A stretch of 64,000 nucleotides of DNA, taken from positions 95,575 to 159,574 of the forward strand of contig NZ_JAODNW010000014.1 in NCBI RefSeq assembly GCF_025398255.1. The letters are read 5' to 3'. The translations under genes and the position numbers were made by a program. The DNA is from Chelativorans intermedius. GTDB taxonomy: Bacteria; Pseudomonadota; Alphaproteobacteria; Rhizobiales; Rhizobiaceae. The notes below the pieces were generated by a model, which was given only the letters and a program-made list of their open reading frames with translations, was not told the origin of the DNA and made no database searches. Positions 26,297 to 36,579 of this stretch are shown one piece after another. The first letter of the stretch is position 1. Every line of letters begins with the position of its first letter.

Positions 26297-26779
26297 TCAG
26301 CCCACGCGCACAACGACGGTGCCGAGCAGCAGGTCGTGCAGCGTGCGCTTGTGGCGAAGGAAAAGCGCCACAAGCAGGATGAGCGGGGTCAGGATGGCGT
26401 TGGCCGCCCAGAACAGAACGGTATGCACGATGGCAAGCAGGGGATCGACCCGCCGGCCGTCGAGCCTTTCCAGGCGAATGCCCATCAGCCGCATGCCCCA
26501 GGTCGACTGATGCCGCCCGCCGAGCGTGGCAGCCACATAGGTGAGGGCGGTCAGCGGCCCGATGATGCCGAAAAGCAGCCAGCCGAGGCCAACGGTGAGG
26601 ATGCCCAGCAGGAAGATGAACAGTCCTATGGGAATGACCAGCAGGCCGATCAGCAGATAATCGATGATGAAGGCGAAGACGCGCCGCGTGCGCACGCCCT
26701 GCAGGGTGCGCCAGTCTTCGAGCCGCTGCGTGACGTTGCCGTCATCGAGCGCGGTCGAGTGCGATTGGGTGTAGGTCAT
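26297..26779 (-). CDS. RDD-family membrane protein
   Basis: 160 residues. After a 35-residue soluble lead comes the RDD signature region (RTRRVFAFIIDYLLIGLLVIPIGLFIF) with an Arg and an Asp-Tyr in the first helix, a second hydrophobic stretch (LGILTVGLGWLLFGIIGPLTALTYVAATLGGRHQSTWGMRLMGIR) and a last one (LLAIVHTVLFWAANAILTPLILLVALFLRH). The function of small RDD proteins is uncertain; some have been linked to Na+/H+ antiport. It lies next to hemB in the usual rhizobial order. Confidence 0.88.
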   Translation of the reverse strand: MTYTQSHSTALDDGNVTQRLEDWRTLQGVRTRRVFAFIIDYLLIGLLVIPIGLFIFLLGILTVGLGWLLFGIIGPLTALTYVAATLGGRHQSTWGMRLMGIRLERLDGRRVDPLLAIVHTVLFWAANAILTPLILLVALFLRHKRTLHDLLLGTVVVRVG

Positions 26780-26880
26780 GGCGTTTGGCCCTCATCGGGA
26801 AAGACGTCTCTGCCAGATAGGGATGGCAGGCGGGGTTTCAAGCGCCAGACTCTTCGACGGCCCGGCCAACCTCTCCCACC

Positions 26881-27915
<1,035 letters not shown>

Positions 27916-28075
27916 AGGTTCTTCTCCATCTTGTGCAACCATTTATCACGCGCCGGCACGCCGGAACAACACGAAGTCCACCCGGCCAAGGGCGTGTGAG
28001 CGCCGCACAGCGGCATTGACGCGGCGCCATGCCGCACCTAAGCAGCGCTCGAACGTTTCTTCACGGGAGGAGCGG

Positions 28076-29128
28076 TTGCAGGTCGATTTCGGTGGCGGCG
28101 AGGAAGTTCTTTTCGAGCGGCGGGCAAGGGCGGGCGTCATCACGCTCAACCGGCCTGCCGCCCTCAACGCGCTGACCCATTCCATGGTCAAGGCGATGGG
28201 CCGCGCGCTTGCCGCATGGCAGGCCGAAGAGGAGGTGCGCGTCGTCCTTATCCGCGGCGAGGGGCGGGCATTTTGCGCCGGCGGCGACATTCTGGCCGTC
28301 TACGAGGCCGGCCGTGCCGGCCGGCCGCCGGTCGCCTTCTTCGCCGACGAATACCGGCTCAACGCGGCCATCGCGCGCTTTCCCAAACCCTATGTGTCGC
28401 TGATCGACGGCGTGGTCATGGGCGGCGGCGTCGGCGTGTCGGCGCATGGCTCGCACCGCGTGATGACAGGCAAGGCGCTCTTCGCCATGCCGGAGGTTGG
28501 CATCGGCTTCTTTCCCGATGTGGGGGCAAGCCATCTGCTGTCACGCCTTGCCGGCCACTATGGCATGTATCTGGCGCTGACGGGGGAGCGCATCGGGCAG
28601 GGGGAGGCCCTGGGCGCCGGCCTTGCAACCCATGCCGTCGATTCGCAGGATCTGGCCGATCTCACAGGCGAGATTGCCGAGAGCGGAGACCCCGATGCCG
28701 CGCTCAAGGCGCGCCATCGCCCCGTGCCGCGCGACAGGGACGCCGCCACGCTCGCCGCCATCGAGCGGCATTTCCGCCATCCCACGCTGGAGGCGTGCAT
28801 CGACAGCCTCTCCCGCGCTGCCGCAACGGGCGATGTATTCGCCGGCGAGACGCTCAGAACCATCGCCAGCCGCTCGCCCACCAGCCTTCACGTCGCATTC
28901 CGCGCGCTGCGTCAGGGGGCAGTGCTCTCCATGGAGGCGTGCATGCGCATGGAATACCGCATCGTCAATCGCATGCTTGCCAATCCCGATTTCTACGAAG
29001 GCATCCGCGCCGCCCTCATCGACAGGACGAAGGCGCCAGCCTGGCAGCCCGCTTCCCTGGACGCCGTGCAGGCCGCGGCCATCGACGCCTATTTCGCGCC
29101 GCTGCCGGAAGGGGAGTTGGCGCTGTGA
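28076..29128 (+). CDS. Enoyl-CoA hydratase/isomerase family, 3-hydroxyisobutyryl-CoA hydrolase-like
   Basis: 350 residues from a TTG start at 28076, chosen for GGGAGGAG immediately upstream; no ATG fits. The crotonase fold is clear (GVITLNRPAALNALTHSMV, RAFCAGGDILAVYEAG, SLIDGVVMGGGVGVSAHGSHRVMT, FAMPEVGIGFFPDVG). The length and the ECH_2-type C-terminal half (LEACIDSLSRAA, MRMEYRIVNRMLANPDFYEGIRAALID) fit 3-hydroxyisobutyryl-CoA hydrolase of valine breakdown better than a plain hydratase. A GTG-start membrane-protein gene overlaps its stop. Confidence 0.88.
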   Translation: MQVDFGGGEEVLFERRARAGVITLNRPAALNALTHSMVKAMGRALAAWQAEEEVRVVLIRGEGRAFCAGGDILAVYEAGRAGRPPVAFFADEYRLNAAIARFPKPYVSLIDGVVMGGGVGVSAHGSHRVMTGKALFAMPEVGIGFFPDVGASHLLSRLAGHYGMYLALTGERIGQGEALGAGLATHAVDSQDLADLTGEIAESGDPDAALKARHRPVPRDRDAATLAAIERHFRHPTLEACIDSLSRAAATGDVFAGETLRTIASRSPTSLHVAFRALRQGAVLSMEACMRMEYRIVNRMLANPDFYEGIRAALIDRTKAPAWQPASLDAVQAAAIDAYFAPLPEGELAL

Positions 29129-29547
29129 CGAACGATGCGGTCTCCCCCATCCCGGTGCGAAGGTCGCCGCTGGAGCAGTGGCTGGAGCTGTTTCAGCGCA
29201 GCGTGGCGCTGTTCTGCGTCGTCCAGGGCGTGGGTTACTGGGTACGGCTGATGGGCTTCTTCGAGGGGCCGGAGTGGCGTTTCGACCTGATGCCCTTCTA
29301 CTGGCAGGCGACGGCTGCGCCGCTCGCCGTCCTCCTTCCCGTCGCCGCGGTTGGGCTGTGGCTGTTGGTCTCGTGGGGGCCGGTGGTCTGGTTCCTGTGC
29401 GCGGCCACGGAGACGATGATGTATGGCTTCCTGCCGCATCTGTTCGGCCCTTGGCCATGGCTGGTGGTGCTTTACGGCCTCATCGCCGCCGCCTTCGCCG
29501 CTCTGCGCACGCTGCTTTATCTCGAACGGCGGCAGCAGGCGCATTAA
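29125..29547 (+). CDS. Small membrane protein (DUF6163-like)
   Basis: 140 residues, GTG start overlapping the TGA of the upstream gene by 3 bp, so translation is coupled. Four hydrophobic segments are visible (LFQRSVALFCVVQGVGYWVRLMGF, WQATAAPLAVLLPVAAVGLWLL, WGPVVWFLCAATETMMYGFL, WLVVLYGLIAAAFAALRTLLYL). Proteins of this type sit just upstream of ldtR in Hyphomicrobiales, as here. Function unknown. Confidence 0.82.
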   Translation: MTNDAVSPIPVRRSPLEQWLELFQRSVALFCVVQGVGYWVRLMGFFEGPEWRFDLMPFYWQATAAPLAVLLPVAAVGLWLLVSWGPVVWFLCAATETMMYGFLPHLFGPWPWLVVLYGLIAAAFAALRTLLYLERRQQAH

Positions 29548-29700
29548 CCGAGGTTAACGCCTTTTTAGCCCTAAATGCGGAGTTCTCTCTATAAGACGTT
29601 GTTAAGCTTGGCGTTTAAGTCGAATTTTAGATGCATTCGCTAGGGTCGCCCTCAAGGTGAAAACAAAAACACACCGGCGTCAAAACGAGAGGCTCCAGTC

Positions 29701-30216
29701 ATGATCAACACGCGTTCCGCGACCCAGAAGACATCCATCCACCAGGAAGAGGAGGCGCCGCTGCGCTCCCTCTATCTGGAGGCGCTGCAGCTGGTGGAGC
29801 GCCTGCACCGGCGCCTGCTTGACGTCATCAAGGATGAGTTCGAGCGCCAGGGCCGCAGCGACATCAACGCCATCCAGGCGCTGCTGCTGTTCAACATCGG
29901 CGATGCCGAGCTGACGGCGGGCGAGCTGCGCACCCGCGGCTATTATCTGGGCTCCAACGTCTCCTACAATCTGAAGAAGCTGGTCGAGATGGGCTTTGTG
30001 CACCATCAGCGCTCGCGCGTTGACCGGCGCTCCGTGCGCATCAGCCTGACGCCGAAGGGGCGGGAGATCGCCAAGATCGTCTCCGGTCTCTACGACCGCC
30101 ACATCGGCACCATCGAGCAGGTGGGCGGCCTGAAGGCCGACGAGTTCCGCCAGATGAACCGGGCGCTGCAGCGGCTCGACCGCTTCTGGAACGACACCAT
30201 CGCCTACAGGATGTAG
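29701..30216 (+). CDS. ldtR: MarR-family regulator LdtR
   Basis: 171 residues. The MarR winged helix spans about 45-130: INAIQALLLFNIGDAELTAGELRTRGYYLGSNVSYNLKKLVEMGFV, then the wing (HHQRSRVDRRSVRISLTPKG). The sequence and the position 5' of an L,D-transpeptidase gene match LdtR, described in Liberibacter and Sinorhizobium as the activator of ldtP and of osmotic stress tolerance. The 150 bp upstream are AT-rich and end in AAAACAAAAACAC, consistent with a promoter. A GC-rich hairpin follows the gene. Confidence 0.93.
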   Translation: MINTRSATQKTSIHQEEEAPLRSLYLEALQLVERLHRRLLDVIKDEFERQGRSDINAIQALLLFNIGDAELTAGELRTRGYYLGSNVSYNLKKLVEMGFVHHQRSRVDRRSVRISLTPKGREIAKIVSGLYDRHIGTIEQVGGLKADEFRQMNRALQRLDRFWNDTIAYRM

Positions 30217-30242
30217 CGGCCGGCAATCCTTGACGGCGGCTC

Positions 30243-30274
30243 ATGGCCGGCGCGCGGGGACGGGCGCCGGCCAT
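30243..30274 (+). terminator. Hairpin after ldtR
   Basis: Perfect 11-bp arms ATGGCCGGCGC (30243-30253) and GCGCCGGCCAT (30264-30274) with a 10-nt loop. A TTTT lies a few bases further on (CACGCTGTTTTG), so termination may be imperfect. It separates ldtR from the transpeptidase gene. Confidence 0.6.
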
Positions 30275-30465
30275 CACGCTGTTTTGATGGTGCGTGGCTG
30301 GGCGCGGCGCCACGTTAATAACATAATTGCAGACGATGGAGAGCGAGCGATCCCGCGGACCTCGTGCCCGCAGGGAGCGCTTGGCGAAAAATTAACGCTG
30401 TCGACTCCATGTTCGATCTTCGCCCCGTGGCGATCCGCATTGCACGTTGAAGGTTCGGTAGAGAC

Positions 30466-31725
30466 ATGAAATCCAGCCGCCGCACGTTTCTGACCGGTGC
30501 CGCCAGCACCGTCGCAGCGACTGCTCTTGCCGGTCCGGCCTGGGCACAGAACGTCATCGATGCCATCATCAATTCGCCCAAGCGGGGCATGTGGGGCGAC
30601 CGCTTCGATGCCCGGGCAAGCGAAGGCGGCCAGGTCTCCTCCACGCGACCCGTCCTGAGCTCCGACACCGTGTTTTACGTCGAGCAGGCCATCGCGCAGT
30701 ATACCGATCTCGTGGCGCGCGGCGGCTGGCCGGTTGTGCCGGCGCGCAAGAAGCTGCAACTCGGCGTCATCGACCCGGATGTGGAGATGCTGCGCCGCCG
30801 ACTGATGATCTCTGGCGACCTTTCACTGGATGCCGGCATGTCGCCCGCCTTCGATTCCTATGTCGATGCGGCGCTGCGCCGCTTCCAGGCCCGCCATGGG
30901 CTGGAGGCTGACGGCGTGACCGGCGAATACACCTATTCGGCGCTCAACGTGCCGGCCGACATCCGCCTTGGCCAGCTTCAGACGAATCTCGGCCGTCTGC
31001 GCGACATGACGGCAAAGCCGCTTCCGCCCCGCTTTGTGATGGTGAACATTCCGGCAGCGATCGTCGAAGCGGTGGAGAACGGCCGTGTCGTGCTGCGCCA
31101 CACCGCCATCGTCGGCAAGGTGGACCGCCAGACGCCGGTCCTGACATCGAACATCAACGAGATCATTCTCAACCCTTACTGGAACGCGCCGGTGTCCATC
31201 GTCAAGAAGGACATCATTCCCATGGTGCGCAAGAACCCGAGCTATCTGGCGGACAACAACATCCGCCTGATTGCGCCCGACGGCAGCGAGGTCGATCCGC
31301 TGAGCATCGACTGGTCCACCGACGAGGCGGCGAAATACCGCTTCCGCCAGGATCCCGGCCGCATCAACGCCATGGCGACGGTGAAGATCAACTTCCCCAA
31401 CGCGCACGCCGTCTACATGCACGACACGCCGCAGCAGCAGCTTTTCGGCGACCCGGCGCGCTTCCACTCTTCCGGCTGCGTGCGTGTGCAGAACGTGCGC
31501 GACCTCGTGACCTGGATCCTGCGCGACACACCGGGCTGGGACCGGCGCACCATCGAGACGACGATCCAGACCGAAGAGGACAAGCGCATTCCGGTGGCCG
31601 ATCCCGTGCCGCTTTACTTCGCCTATGTCTCGGCCTGGTCCACCGGCGACGGTGTGGTGCACTTCCGCAACGACATCTATGGCCGCGACGGCGTGGCGGA
31701 GCTGCAGATTTCCACCGCGCTCTGA
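30466..31725 (+). CDS. ldtP: L,D-transpeptidase (YkuD family), LdtP-like
   Basis: 419 residues. The N terminus is a twin-arginine signal (SSRRTFLTGAASTVAATALAGPAWAQ). A peptidoglycan-binding domain (about 125-165, ALRRFQARHGLEADGVTGEYTYSALN) precedes the YkuD catalytic domain, where the motif HSSGCVRV carries the catalytic cysteine (C338). The enzyme makes 3-3 cross-links or attaches proteins to peptidoglycan in the periplasm. In relatives it is activated by LdtR, encoded 249 bp upstream. A strong terminator follows. Confidence 0.93.
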   Translation: MKSSRRTFLTGAASTVAATALAGPAWAQNVIDAIINSPKRGMWGDRFDARASEGGQVSSTRPVLSSDTVFYVEQAIAQYTDLVARGGWPVVPARKKLQLGVIDPDVEMLRRRLMISGDLSLDAGMSPAFDSYVDAALRRFQARHGLEADGVTGEYTYSALNVPADIRLGQLQTNLGRLRDMTAKPLPPRFVMVNIPAAIVEAVENGRVVLRHTAIVGKVDRQTPVLTSNINEIILNPYWNAPVSIVKKDIIPMVRKNPSYLADNNIRLIAPDGSEVDPLSIDWSTDEAAKYRFRQDPGRINAMATVKINFPNAHAVYMHDTPQQQLFGDPARFHSSGCVRVQNVRDLVTWILRDTPGWDRRTIETTIQTEEDKRIPVADPVPLYFAYVSAWSTGDGVVHFRNDIYGRDGVAELQISTAL

Positions 31726-31752
31726 GGCAGACCGCGGGATGTTTTTCCTGCC

Positions 31753-31778
31753 GGCCGCCCAGAAACGGGCGGCCTTTT
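31753..31778 (+). terminator. Rho-independent terminator after ldtP
   Basis: GGCCGCCC (31753-31760), loop AGAAAC, GGGCGGCC (31767-31774), then TTTTCGTTT. It lies 27 bp after the ldtP stop. Confidence 0.85.
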
Positions 31779-31932
31779 CGTTTCGGCCGGTTCGCGCCGC
31801 CGCATGTCGCCCACGATGTCGCAGCCGCCTAAAAAATCCGTTCAAGACGTGGTGGCGGACCGGGAAAAGTGCTAAGGCCGCGCCGGTTCCGCCACGTATC
31901 AAGGGGCTTATTCAGCGCAAGGGGTGACTGCC

Positions 31933-33246
31933 ATGGCACAAGCGTCCGCCGCGACGATCGAGACGGAGAGCTTCTTCTCCCGGCCGCTCGAGGATGCAGA
32001 CCGTGATATCTTCAACGCCATCCGCAGCGAGCTTGGCCGCCAGCGCGACGAGATCCAGCTCATCGCGTCGGAGAACATCGTCTCGCGCGCCGTGATGGAG
32101 GCGCAGGGCACGGTGCTCACCAACAAATATGCCGAGGGCTATCCCGGCAAGCGCTACTATGGCGGCTGCGAGTTCGTAGACGTGGTGGAGGAGCTGGCCA
32201 TCGCCCGCGCCAAGGAGCTCTTCGGCTGCAACTTTGCCAATGTGCAGCCCAACTCCGGCAGCCAGATGAACCAGGCGGTCTTTCTGGCCCTCCTGCAGCC
32301 CGGCGACACCTTCATGGGGCTCGACCTCAATTCCGGCGGCCATCTCACCCACGGCTCGCCGGTCAACATGTCGGGCAAGTGGTTCAACGTCGTCTCCTAT
32401 GGCGTGCGGCCCGACGACCACCGCCTCGACATGGAGGCGGTGGAACGGCTGGCGCACGAGCACAGGCCGAAACTGATCCTGGCCGGCGGCACGGCCTATT
32501 CGCGCATCTGGGATTGGCAGCGCTTCCGCGAGATCGCCGACGCGGTGGGCGCCTATCTGATGGTCGATATGGCGCATATCGCGGGGCTCGTGGCCGGCGG
32601 CGTGCATCCCTCGCCGCTGCCTCATGCCCATGTGGTCACCACCACCACCCACAAGTCGTTGCGCGGCCCGCGCGGCGGCCTGATCCTGACGAATGACGAG
32701 GCGATCGCCAAGAAGATCAACTCCGCCGTCTTCCCCGGCCTGCAGGGCGGGCCGCTGATGCACGTCATCGCCGCCAAGGCGGTGGCGCTGGGTGAGGCGC
32801 TGAAGCCCGAGTTCAAGACCTACGCCCAGCAGGTGGTGGCCAATGCCCGCGCGCTGGCCGCCAGCCTTCAGGAAACCGGCCTCGACATCGTGTCGGGCGG
32901 CACGGACAATCACCTCATGCTGGTCGACCTGCGGCCCAAGAACGCCACCGGCAAGCGCGCCGAGGCGGCGCTGGGACGCGCCAACATCACCTGCAACAAG
33001 AACGGCATTCCCTTCGATCCCGAGAAGCCCTTCGTCACCTCAGGCATCCGGCTGGGCACGCCGGCGGGCACCACGCGCGGATTCGGCGTTGCCGAGTTCG
33101 GCGAGATCGGCAAGCTGATCGCCGAGGTGCTGGACGGGCTGAAGGCCGCCAACTCCGACGAGGGCAACCAGGCGGTGGAAGAGGCCGTGAGGAAGAAGGT
33201 GCTGACGCTGCTCGACCGCTTCCCGCTGTACCCCCATCTGGGGTAA
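31933..33246 (+). CDS. glyA: Serine hydroxymethyltransferase
   Basis: 437 residues from ATG 31933. It interconverts serine and glycine with tetrahydrofolate, feeding one-carbon metabolism. Conserved features: [38 protein letters not shown], and the PLP lysine in [20 protein letters not shown] at 31924 is a possible but weaker start. It leads a conserved run glyA-nrdR-ribD-ribE, the genes following at 28, 3 and 3 bp. Confidence 0.96.
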   Translation: MAQASAATIETESFFSRPLEDADRDIFNAIRSELGRQRDEIQLIASENIVSRAVMEAQGTVLTNKYAEGYPGKRYYGGCEFVDVVEELAIARAKELFGCNFANVQPNSGSQMNQAVFLALLQPGDTFMGLDLNSGGHLTHGSPVNMSGKWFNVVSYGVRPDDHRLDMEAVERLAHEHRPKLILAGGTAYSRIWDWQRFREIADAVGAYLMVDMAHIAGLVAGGVHPSPLPHAHVVTTTTHKSLRGPRGGLILTNDEAIAKKINSAVFPGLQGGPLMHVIAAKAVALGEALKPEFKTYAQQVVANARALAASLQETGLDIVSGGTDNHLMLVDLRPKNATGKRAEAALGRANITCNKNGIPFDPEKPFVTSGIRLGTPAGTTRGFGVAEFGEIGKLIAEVLDGLKAANSDEGNQAVEEAVRKKVLTLLDRFPLYPHLG

Positions 33247-33274
33247 GGGAAGACAGGACACCCGAGCAAGGCCC

Positions 33275-33739
33275 ATGCGCTGCCCCTTTTGCCAGTCGGA
33301 AGACACCCAGGTGAAGGATTCGCGGCCCGCCGAGGACGGCGCCGCCATCCGCCGCCGCCGCGCCTGCCCGGACTGCGGCGGCCGGTTCACGACCTTCGAG
33401 CGGGTGCAGCTTCGCGACCTCACGGTGGTGAAGCGCTCGGGCCGCAAGGTGCCTTTTGACCGCGACAAGCTGCATCGCTCCTTCGACATCGCGCTGAGGA
33501 AGCGCAACGTCGACCCCGAGCGCGTGGAGCGGGCGGTGACCGGCATCGTGCGCCAGCTCGAAAACTCCGGCGAAAGCGAGATCCCGTCCGACCAGATCGG
33601 TCTCCTGGTCATGGAAGCGCTCAAGTCGCTCGACGATGTGGCCTATGTGCGCTTCGCCTCCGTCTACCGAAATTTCCGCGAGGCGAAGGACTTTCAGGAC
33701 GTTCTGGGCGAGCTCAAGAGCGAGCCGGATATGGAGTGA
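33275..33739 (+). CDS. nrdR: Transcriptional repressor NrdR
   Basis: 154 residues. The N-terminal zinc ribbon [17 protein letters not shown] and [14 protein letters not shown], followed by an ATP-cone domain ([24 protein letters not shown]), is the NrdR signature. It represses ribonucleotide reductase genes in response to (d)ATP. Situated between glyA and ribD, its normal place in this order. Confidence 0.97.
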   Translation: MRCPFCQSEDTQVKDSRPAEDGAAIRRRRACPDCGGRFTTFERVQLRDLTVVKRSGRKVPFDRDKLHRSFDIALRKRNVDPERVERAVTGIVRQLENSGESEIPSDQIGLLVMEALKSLDDVAYVRFASVYRNFREAKDFQDVLGELKSEPDME

Positions 33740-33742
33740 GCC

Positions 33743-34846
33743 ATGGCGGGCCGCGCCCCTCGCGAAGCGGACGACCGGCGCTTCATGGCCGCCGCCATAC
33801 GCCTGTCGCGCCGCCACAGGGGCCTGACAGGCACCAACCCGTCCGTCGCCACGCTGATCGTGGCTGACGGGCGCATCGTCGGGCGCGGAGTGACGGCGCT
33901 CGGCGGACGCCCCCATGCCGAGACCCAGGCGCTGGAGGAAGCCGGCCCGCGGGCCAGGGGTGCCACCGCCTATGTGACTCTGGAGCCTTGCGCGCATCAC
34001 GGCCGCACGCCGCCCTGCGCCGAGGCGCTGGTGGCCGCCGGGGTGCGCCGCGTTGTCGGGGCGGCAAGCGACCCGGACCCGCGCGTCAGCGGCGGGGGCT
34101 ATGCCATCCTGCGCGCTGCCGGCATCGAGGTGCGCGAGAACGTGCTGGCCGAGGCGGCGGCCGACATGCTGCGCGGCTATCTCACGCGCGCCGTGAGGCG
34201 GCGCCCGGAAGTGATTCTCAAACTTGCGCTTTCGGCCGATGGGAAGATCGGTATTGCGGGCAGGGGCCAGGTGCCCATCACCGGCCCCGTGGCGCGCCGC
34301 CAGGTGCACATGATGCGCGCCGAGGTGGATGCCATCCTGGTGGGCATCGGCACCGCGCTTGCCGACGATCCGGCGCTCACCTGCCGCCTGCCGGGGCTCG
34401 AAGCGCGCTCGCCGGCGCGCATCGTGCTCGACCGGCGGCTGCGTCTGCCGACTGACGGCAAGCTGGCGCGCAGTGCCCATGAGGTGCCGCTGCTCCTGGC
34501 CGCCGAGGGCGCGGCAGCACCGCAGCGCCGCGCGGCGCTGGCGGCGTGCGGCGCGGAGTTCCTGGCCGTGGAGGCGCCGGGCGGGCGCATCGCGCTGCCG
34601 GAGCTGATGGAGGATCTGGCCGCACGCGGCGTATCGAGCCTCATGGTGGAGGGCGGCGCGCTGACGGCGCAGTCCTTCCTGGCCGAGGGGCTGGTGGACC
34701 GGCTGAGCCTTTTCGTTGGCCCCGGCGAGATCGGACCGCAGGGCATTGCATCTCCCGTCGGCCCCGGCAATATCCCGGCGGGGTTCGGGAAGCGGCGCGA
34801 AGACCGCTTCGGCGAGGATGTCCATTTCGAGTATGTGAGGGCCTGA
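33743..34846 (+). CDS. ribD: Bifunctional riboflavin deaminase/reductase
   Basis: 367 residues. The N-terminal deaminase domain has HAE (58-60) and zinc cysteines in EPCAHHGRTPPC (C83, C92). The C-terminal RibD_C reductase domain starts near 155 (PEVILKLALSADGKIG) and contains VDAILVGIGTALADDPALTCR and SSLMVEGGALTAQSF. It performs the second and third steps of riboflavin synthesis. It begins 3 bp after nrdR. Confidence 0.95.
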   Translation: MAGRAPREADDRRFMAAAIRLSRRHRGLTGTNPSVATLIVADGRIVGRGVTALGGRPHAETQALEEAGPRARGATAYVTLEPCAHHGRTPPCAEALVAAGVRRVVGAASDPDPRVSGGGYAILRAAGIEVRENVLAEAAADMLRGYLTRAVRRRPEVILKLALSADGKIGIAGRGQVPITGPVARRQVHMMRAEVDAILVGIGTALADDPALTCRLPGLEARSPARIVLDRRLRLPTDGKLARSAHEVPLLLAAEGAAAPQRRAALAACGAEFLAVEAPGGRIALPELMEDLAARGVSSLMVEGGALTAQSFLAEGLVDRLSLFVGPGEIGPQGIASPVGPGNIPAGFGKRREDRFGEDVHFEYVRA

Positions 34847-34849
34847 GCC

Positions 34850-35464
34850 ATGTTCACGGGGCTGGTGAGCGATGTCGGAACGGTGCAGGCGGTGCGCCGG
34901 CTCGAGAAGGGCGTGCGGCTGCGCATCGAGACGGCCTACGATCCCGCCACCATCGACATCGGCGCCTCCATCGCCTGTGCCGGCGTGTGCCTTACCGTGG
35001 TGGCCCTGCCGGAGGCCGGTGCCAACGGGCGCTGGTTCGAGGTGGAGGCATGGGAGGAGGCGCTCAGGCTGACCACCATTGCCCACTGGCGCGAGGGCAC
35101 GCGCGTCAACCTGGAGCGGGCGCTCAAGGTGGGCGACGAGCTGGGCGGCCACATCGTCTCCGGCCATGTGGACGGCACCGCCGAAATCGTCGAGCGGCGC
35201 GGGGAAGGCGAGGCGGTGCGCTTCGTGATCGAGGCGCCGGCGGAGCTGGCACGCTTCATCGCTCCCAAGGGCTCTGTGGCCCTCGATGGCACCTCGCTCA
35301 CCGTCAACCGCGTGGACGGCAACCGCTTCGACGTGCTTCTGATCCAGCATTCCCTGGCCGTCACCACCTGGGGCGAGCGGCAGGTGGGGGAAAGGGTCAA
35401 CATCGAGGTGGACACGATGGCCCGCTATGCTGCACGGCTTGCGGAGGCGGGAAAAGAAGCCTAA
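34850..35464 (+). CDS. ribE: Riboflavin synthase alpha subunit
   Basis: 204 residues made of two similar lumazine-binding barrels: the first starts MFTGLVSDVGTV, the second near 98 at LGGHIVSGHVDGTAEIV. It dismutates two 6,7-dimethyl-8-ribityllumazine molecules into riboflavin. The gene begins 3 bp after ribD. Also called ribC in some genomes. The 151 bp after it contain two strong inverted repeats before ribH. Confidence 0.95.
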   Translation: MFTGLVSDVGTVQAVRRLEKGVRLRIETAYDPATIDIGASIACAGVCLTVVALPEAGANGRWFEVEAWEEALRLTTIAHWREGTRVNLERALKVGDELGGHIVSGHVDGTAEIVERRGEGEAVRFVIEAPAELARFIAPKGSVALDGTSLTVNRVDGNRFDVLLIQHSLAVTTWGERQVGERVNIEVDTMARYAARLAEAGKEA

Positions 35465-35499
35465 TAGCAACGGCCCGTCGACCGCTCGGGACTGGAACC

Positions 35500-35547
35500 C
35501 TTCAGGCATGGATTTCCGTGTCGAGGCCCGGCAATCCATGCCTGAAG
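35500..35547 (+). repeat. 15-bp perfect inverted repeat between ribE and ribH
   Basis: Arms CTTCAGGCATGGATT (35500-35514) and AATCCATGCCTGAAG (35533-35547), with an 18-nt loop. Not followed by a T run, so it is not a simple terminator. It may be a mobile palindromic repeat or a control structure inside the rib operon. A 31-codon ORF (ATG 35508 to TGA 35601) runs through it and ends 2 nt before the ribH ribosome-binding site. Confidence 0.7.
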
Positions 35548-35558
35548 ACCGCCGCTTC

Positions 35559-35580
35559 GGCCCCGGCCGGAGCCGGGGCC
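35559..35580 (+). promoter_or_regulatory. Second hairpin upstream of ribH
   Basis: Perfect 9-bp arms GGCCCCGGC (35559-35567) and GCCGGGGCC (35572-35580) with loop CGGA. It stands about 25 bp before AAGGAG of ribH. With the preceding inverted repeat it could affect RNA stability or readthrough; there is no match to the FMN riboswitch. Confidence 0.55.
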
Positions 35581-35615
35581 ACGGTGTCGGGCGCCGTCGC
35601 TGACAAGGAGCAACC

Positions 35616-36080
35616 ATGACGACCGAAAACCTGCACCTCCTGATCGTCGAGGCCCGCTTCTACGACCATCTGGCCGATGGCCTGCTGAAGGGCGCCAGGG
35701 CGGCGCTGGAGGAGGCAGGCGTGGCCTACGATGTGGTGACGGTGCCCGGCGCGCTGGAGATTCCCGCGGCGGTGGCCTTTGCCCACCGGGCGGGCGGGAA
35801 GGGCGGCACGGCCTATCACGGCTATGTGGCGCTCGGTTGCGTGATTCGCGGCGAGACCTATCATTTTGACATCGTTGCCAACGAATCGAGCCGCGCCCTG
35901 ATGGACCTTTCCGTGCAGCACGGGCTGGCCATCGGCAACGGCATCCTGACGGTGGAGAACGAGGCGCAGGCCCTGGCCCGCATCGAGAAGGGAGAGGGCG
36001 GCCATGACGGGGGCAAGGGATATGCCGCCGCGCGCGCCGCGCTGCACATGATCGAACTGAAGAACCGCCTGGGAGCTTGA
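35616..36080 (+). CDS. ribH: 6,7-dimethyl-8-ribityllumazine synthase
   Basis: 154 residues with AAGGAG a few bases before ATG 35616. Lumazine synthase motifs are present: [53 protein letters not shown] and [16 protein letters not shown]. It condenses the ribityl pyrimidine with dihydroxybutanone phosphate, forming the substrate of RibE. nusB begins with a GTG 2 bp after its stop. Confidence 0.96.
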   Translation: MTTENLHLLIVEARFYDHLADGLLKGARAALEEAGVAYDVVTVPGALEIPAAVAFAHRAGGKGGTAYHGYVALGCVIRGETYHFDIVANESSRALMDLSVQHGLAIGNGILTVENEAQALARIEKGEGGHDGGKGYAAARAALHMIELKNRLGA

Positions 36081-36081
36081 G

Positions 36082-36579
36082 GTGGCCGAACCTGCAGACG
36101 AACGCCAGCCGGCCGGCTTCCGTCCCGCCAACAAGCGCGGTGCGGCCCGGCTTGCCGCCGTGCAGGCGCTCTATCAGATGGATGTGGGCGGCACCGGCCT
36201 TCTGGAGACCACCGCCGAATACGAGATCTTCCGGCTGGGCAAGGAGATCGACGGCGTCACCTACCGCGAGGCGGATCCGCAGTGGTTCCGCGCCATCCTG
36301 GCCGGGGTCGTCGAGAACCAGAAGACGATCGACCCTGTCATTCGCCGCTCGCTGACCGACGACTGGCCACTGTCGCGCCTCGATTCCACCCTCCGCGCCA
36401 TCCTGCGCGCCGGGGTCTATGAGCTCATCCGCCGCTCCGACGTGCCGGTCGCGGTCATCATTTCCGAGTATGTGGACATCGCCAAGGCGTTCTACGAGGA
36501 AGAGGAGCCGAAACTGGTCAACGCCGTGCTCGACCGCGTGGCGCGCCGGCTGCGCAACGAGGGCAGGGGCACTTCATGA
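36082..36579 (+). CDS. nusB: Transcription antitermination protein NusB
   Basis: 165 residues, GTG start 2 bp after ribH. The NusB fold is recognisable: [19 protein letters not shown] near the start and [57 protein letters not shown] at the end. With NusE it binds boxA RNA and supports rRNA antitermination. The MFS transporter gene overlaps its stop by 4 bp. Confidence 0.96.
   Translation: MAEPADERQPAGFRPANKRGAARLAAVQALYQMDVGGTGLLETTAEYEIFRLGKEIDGVTYREADPQWFRAILAGVVENQKTIDPVIRRSLTDDWPLSRLDSTLRAILRAGVYELIRRSDVPVAVIISEYVDIAKAFYEEEEPKLVNAVLDRVARRLRNEGRGTS

Noticed and set aside
35465..35615. Possible FMN riboswitch before ribH
   Set aside because: The conserved FMN aptamer segments are absent; only simple inverted repeats are present.
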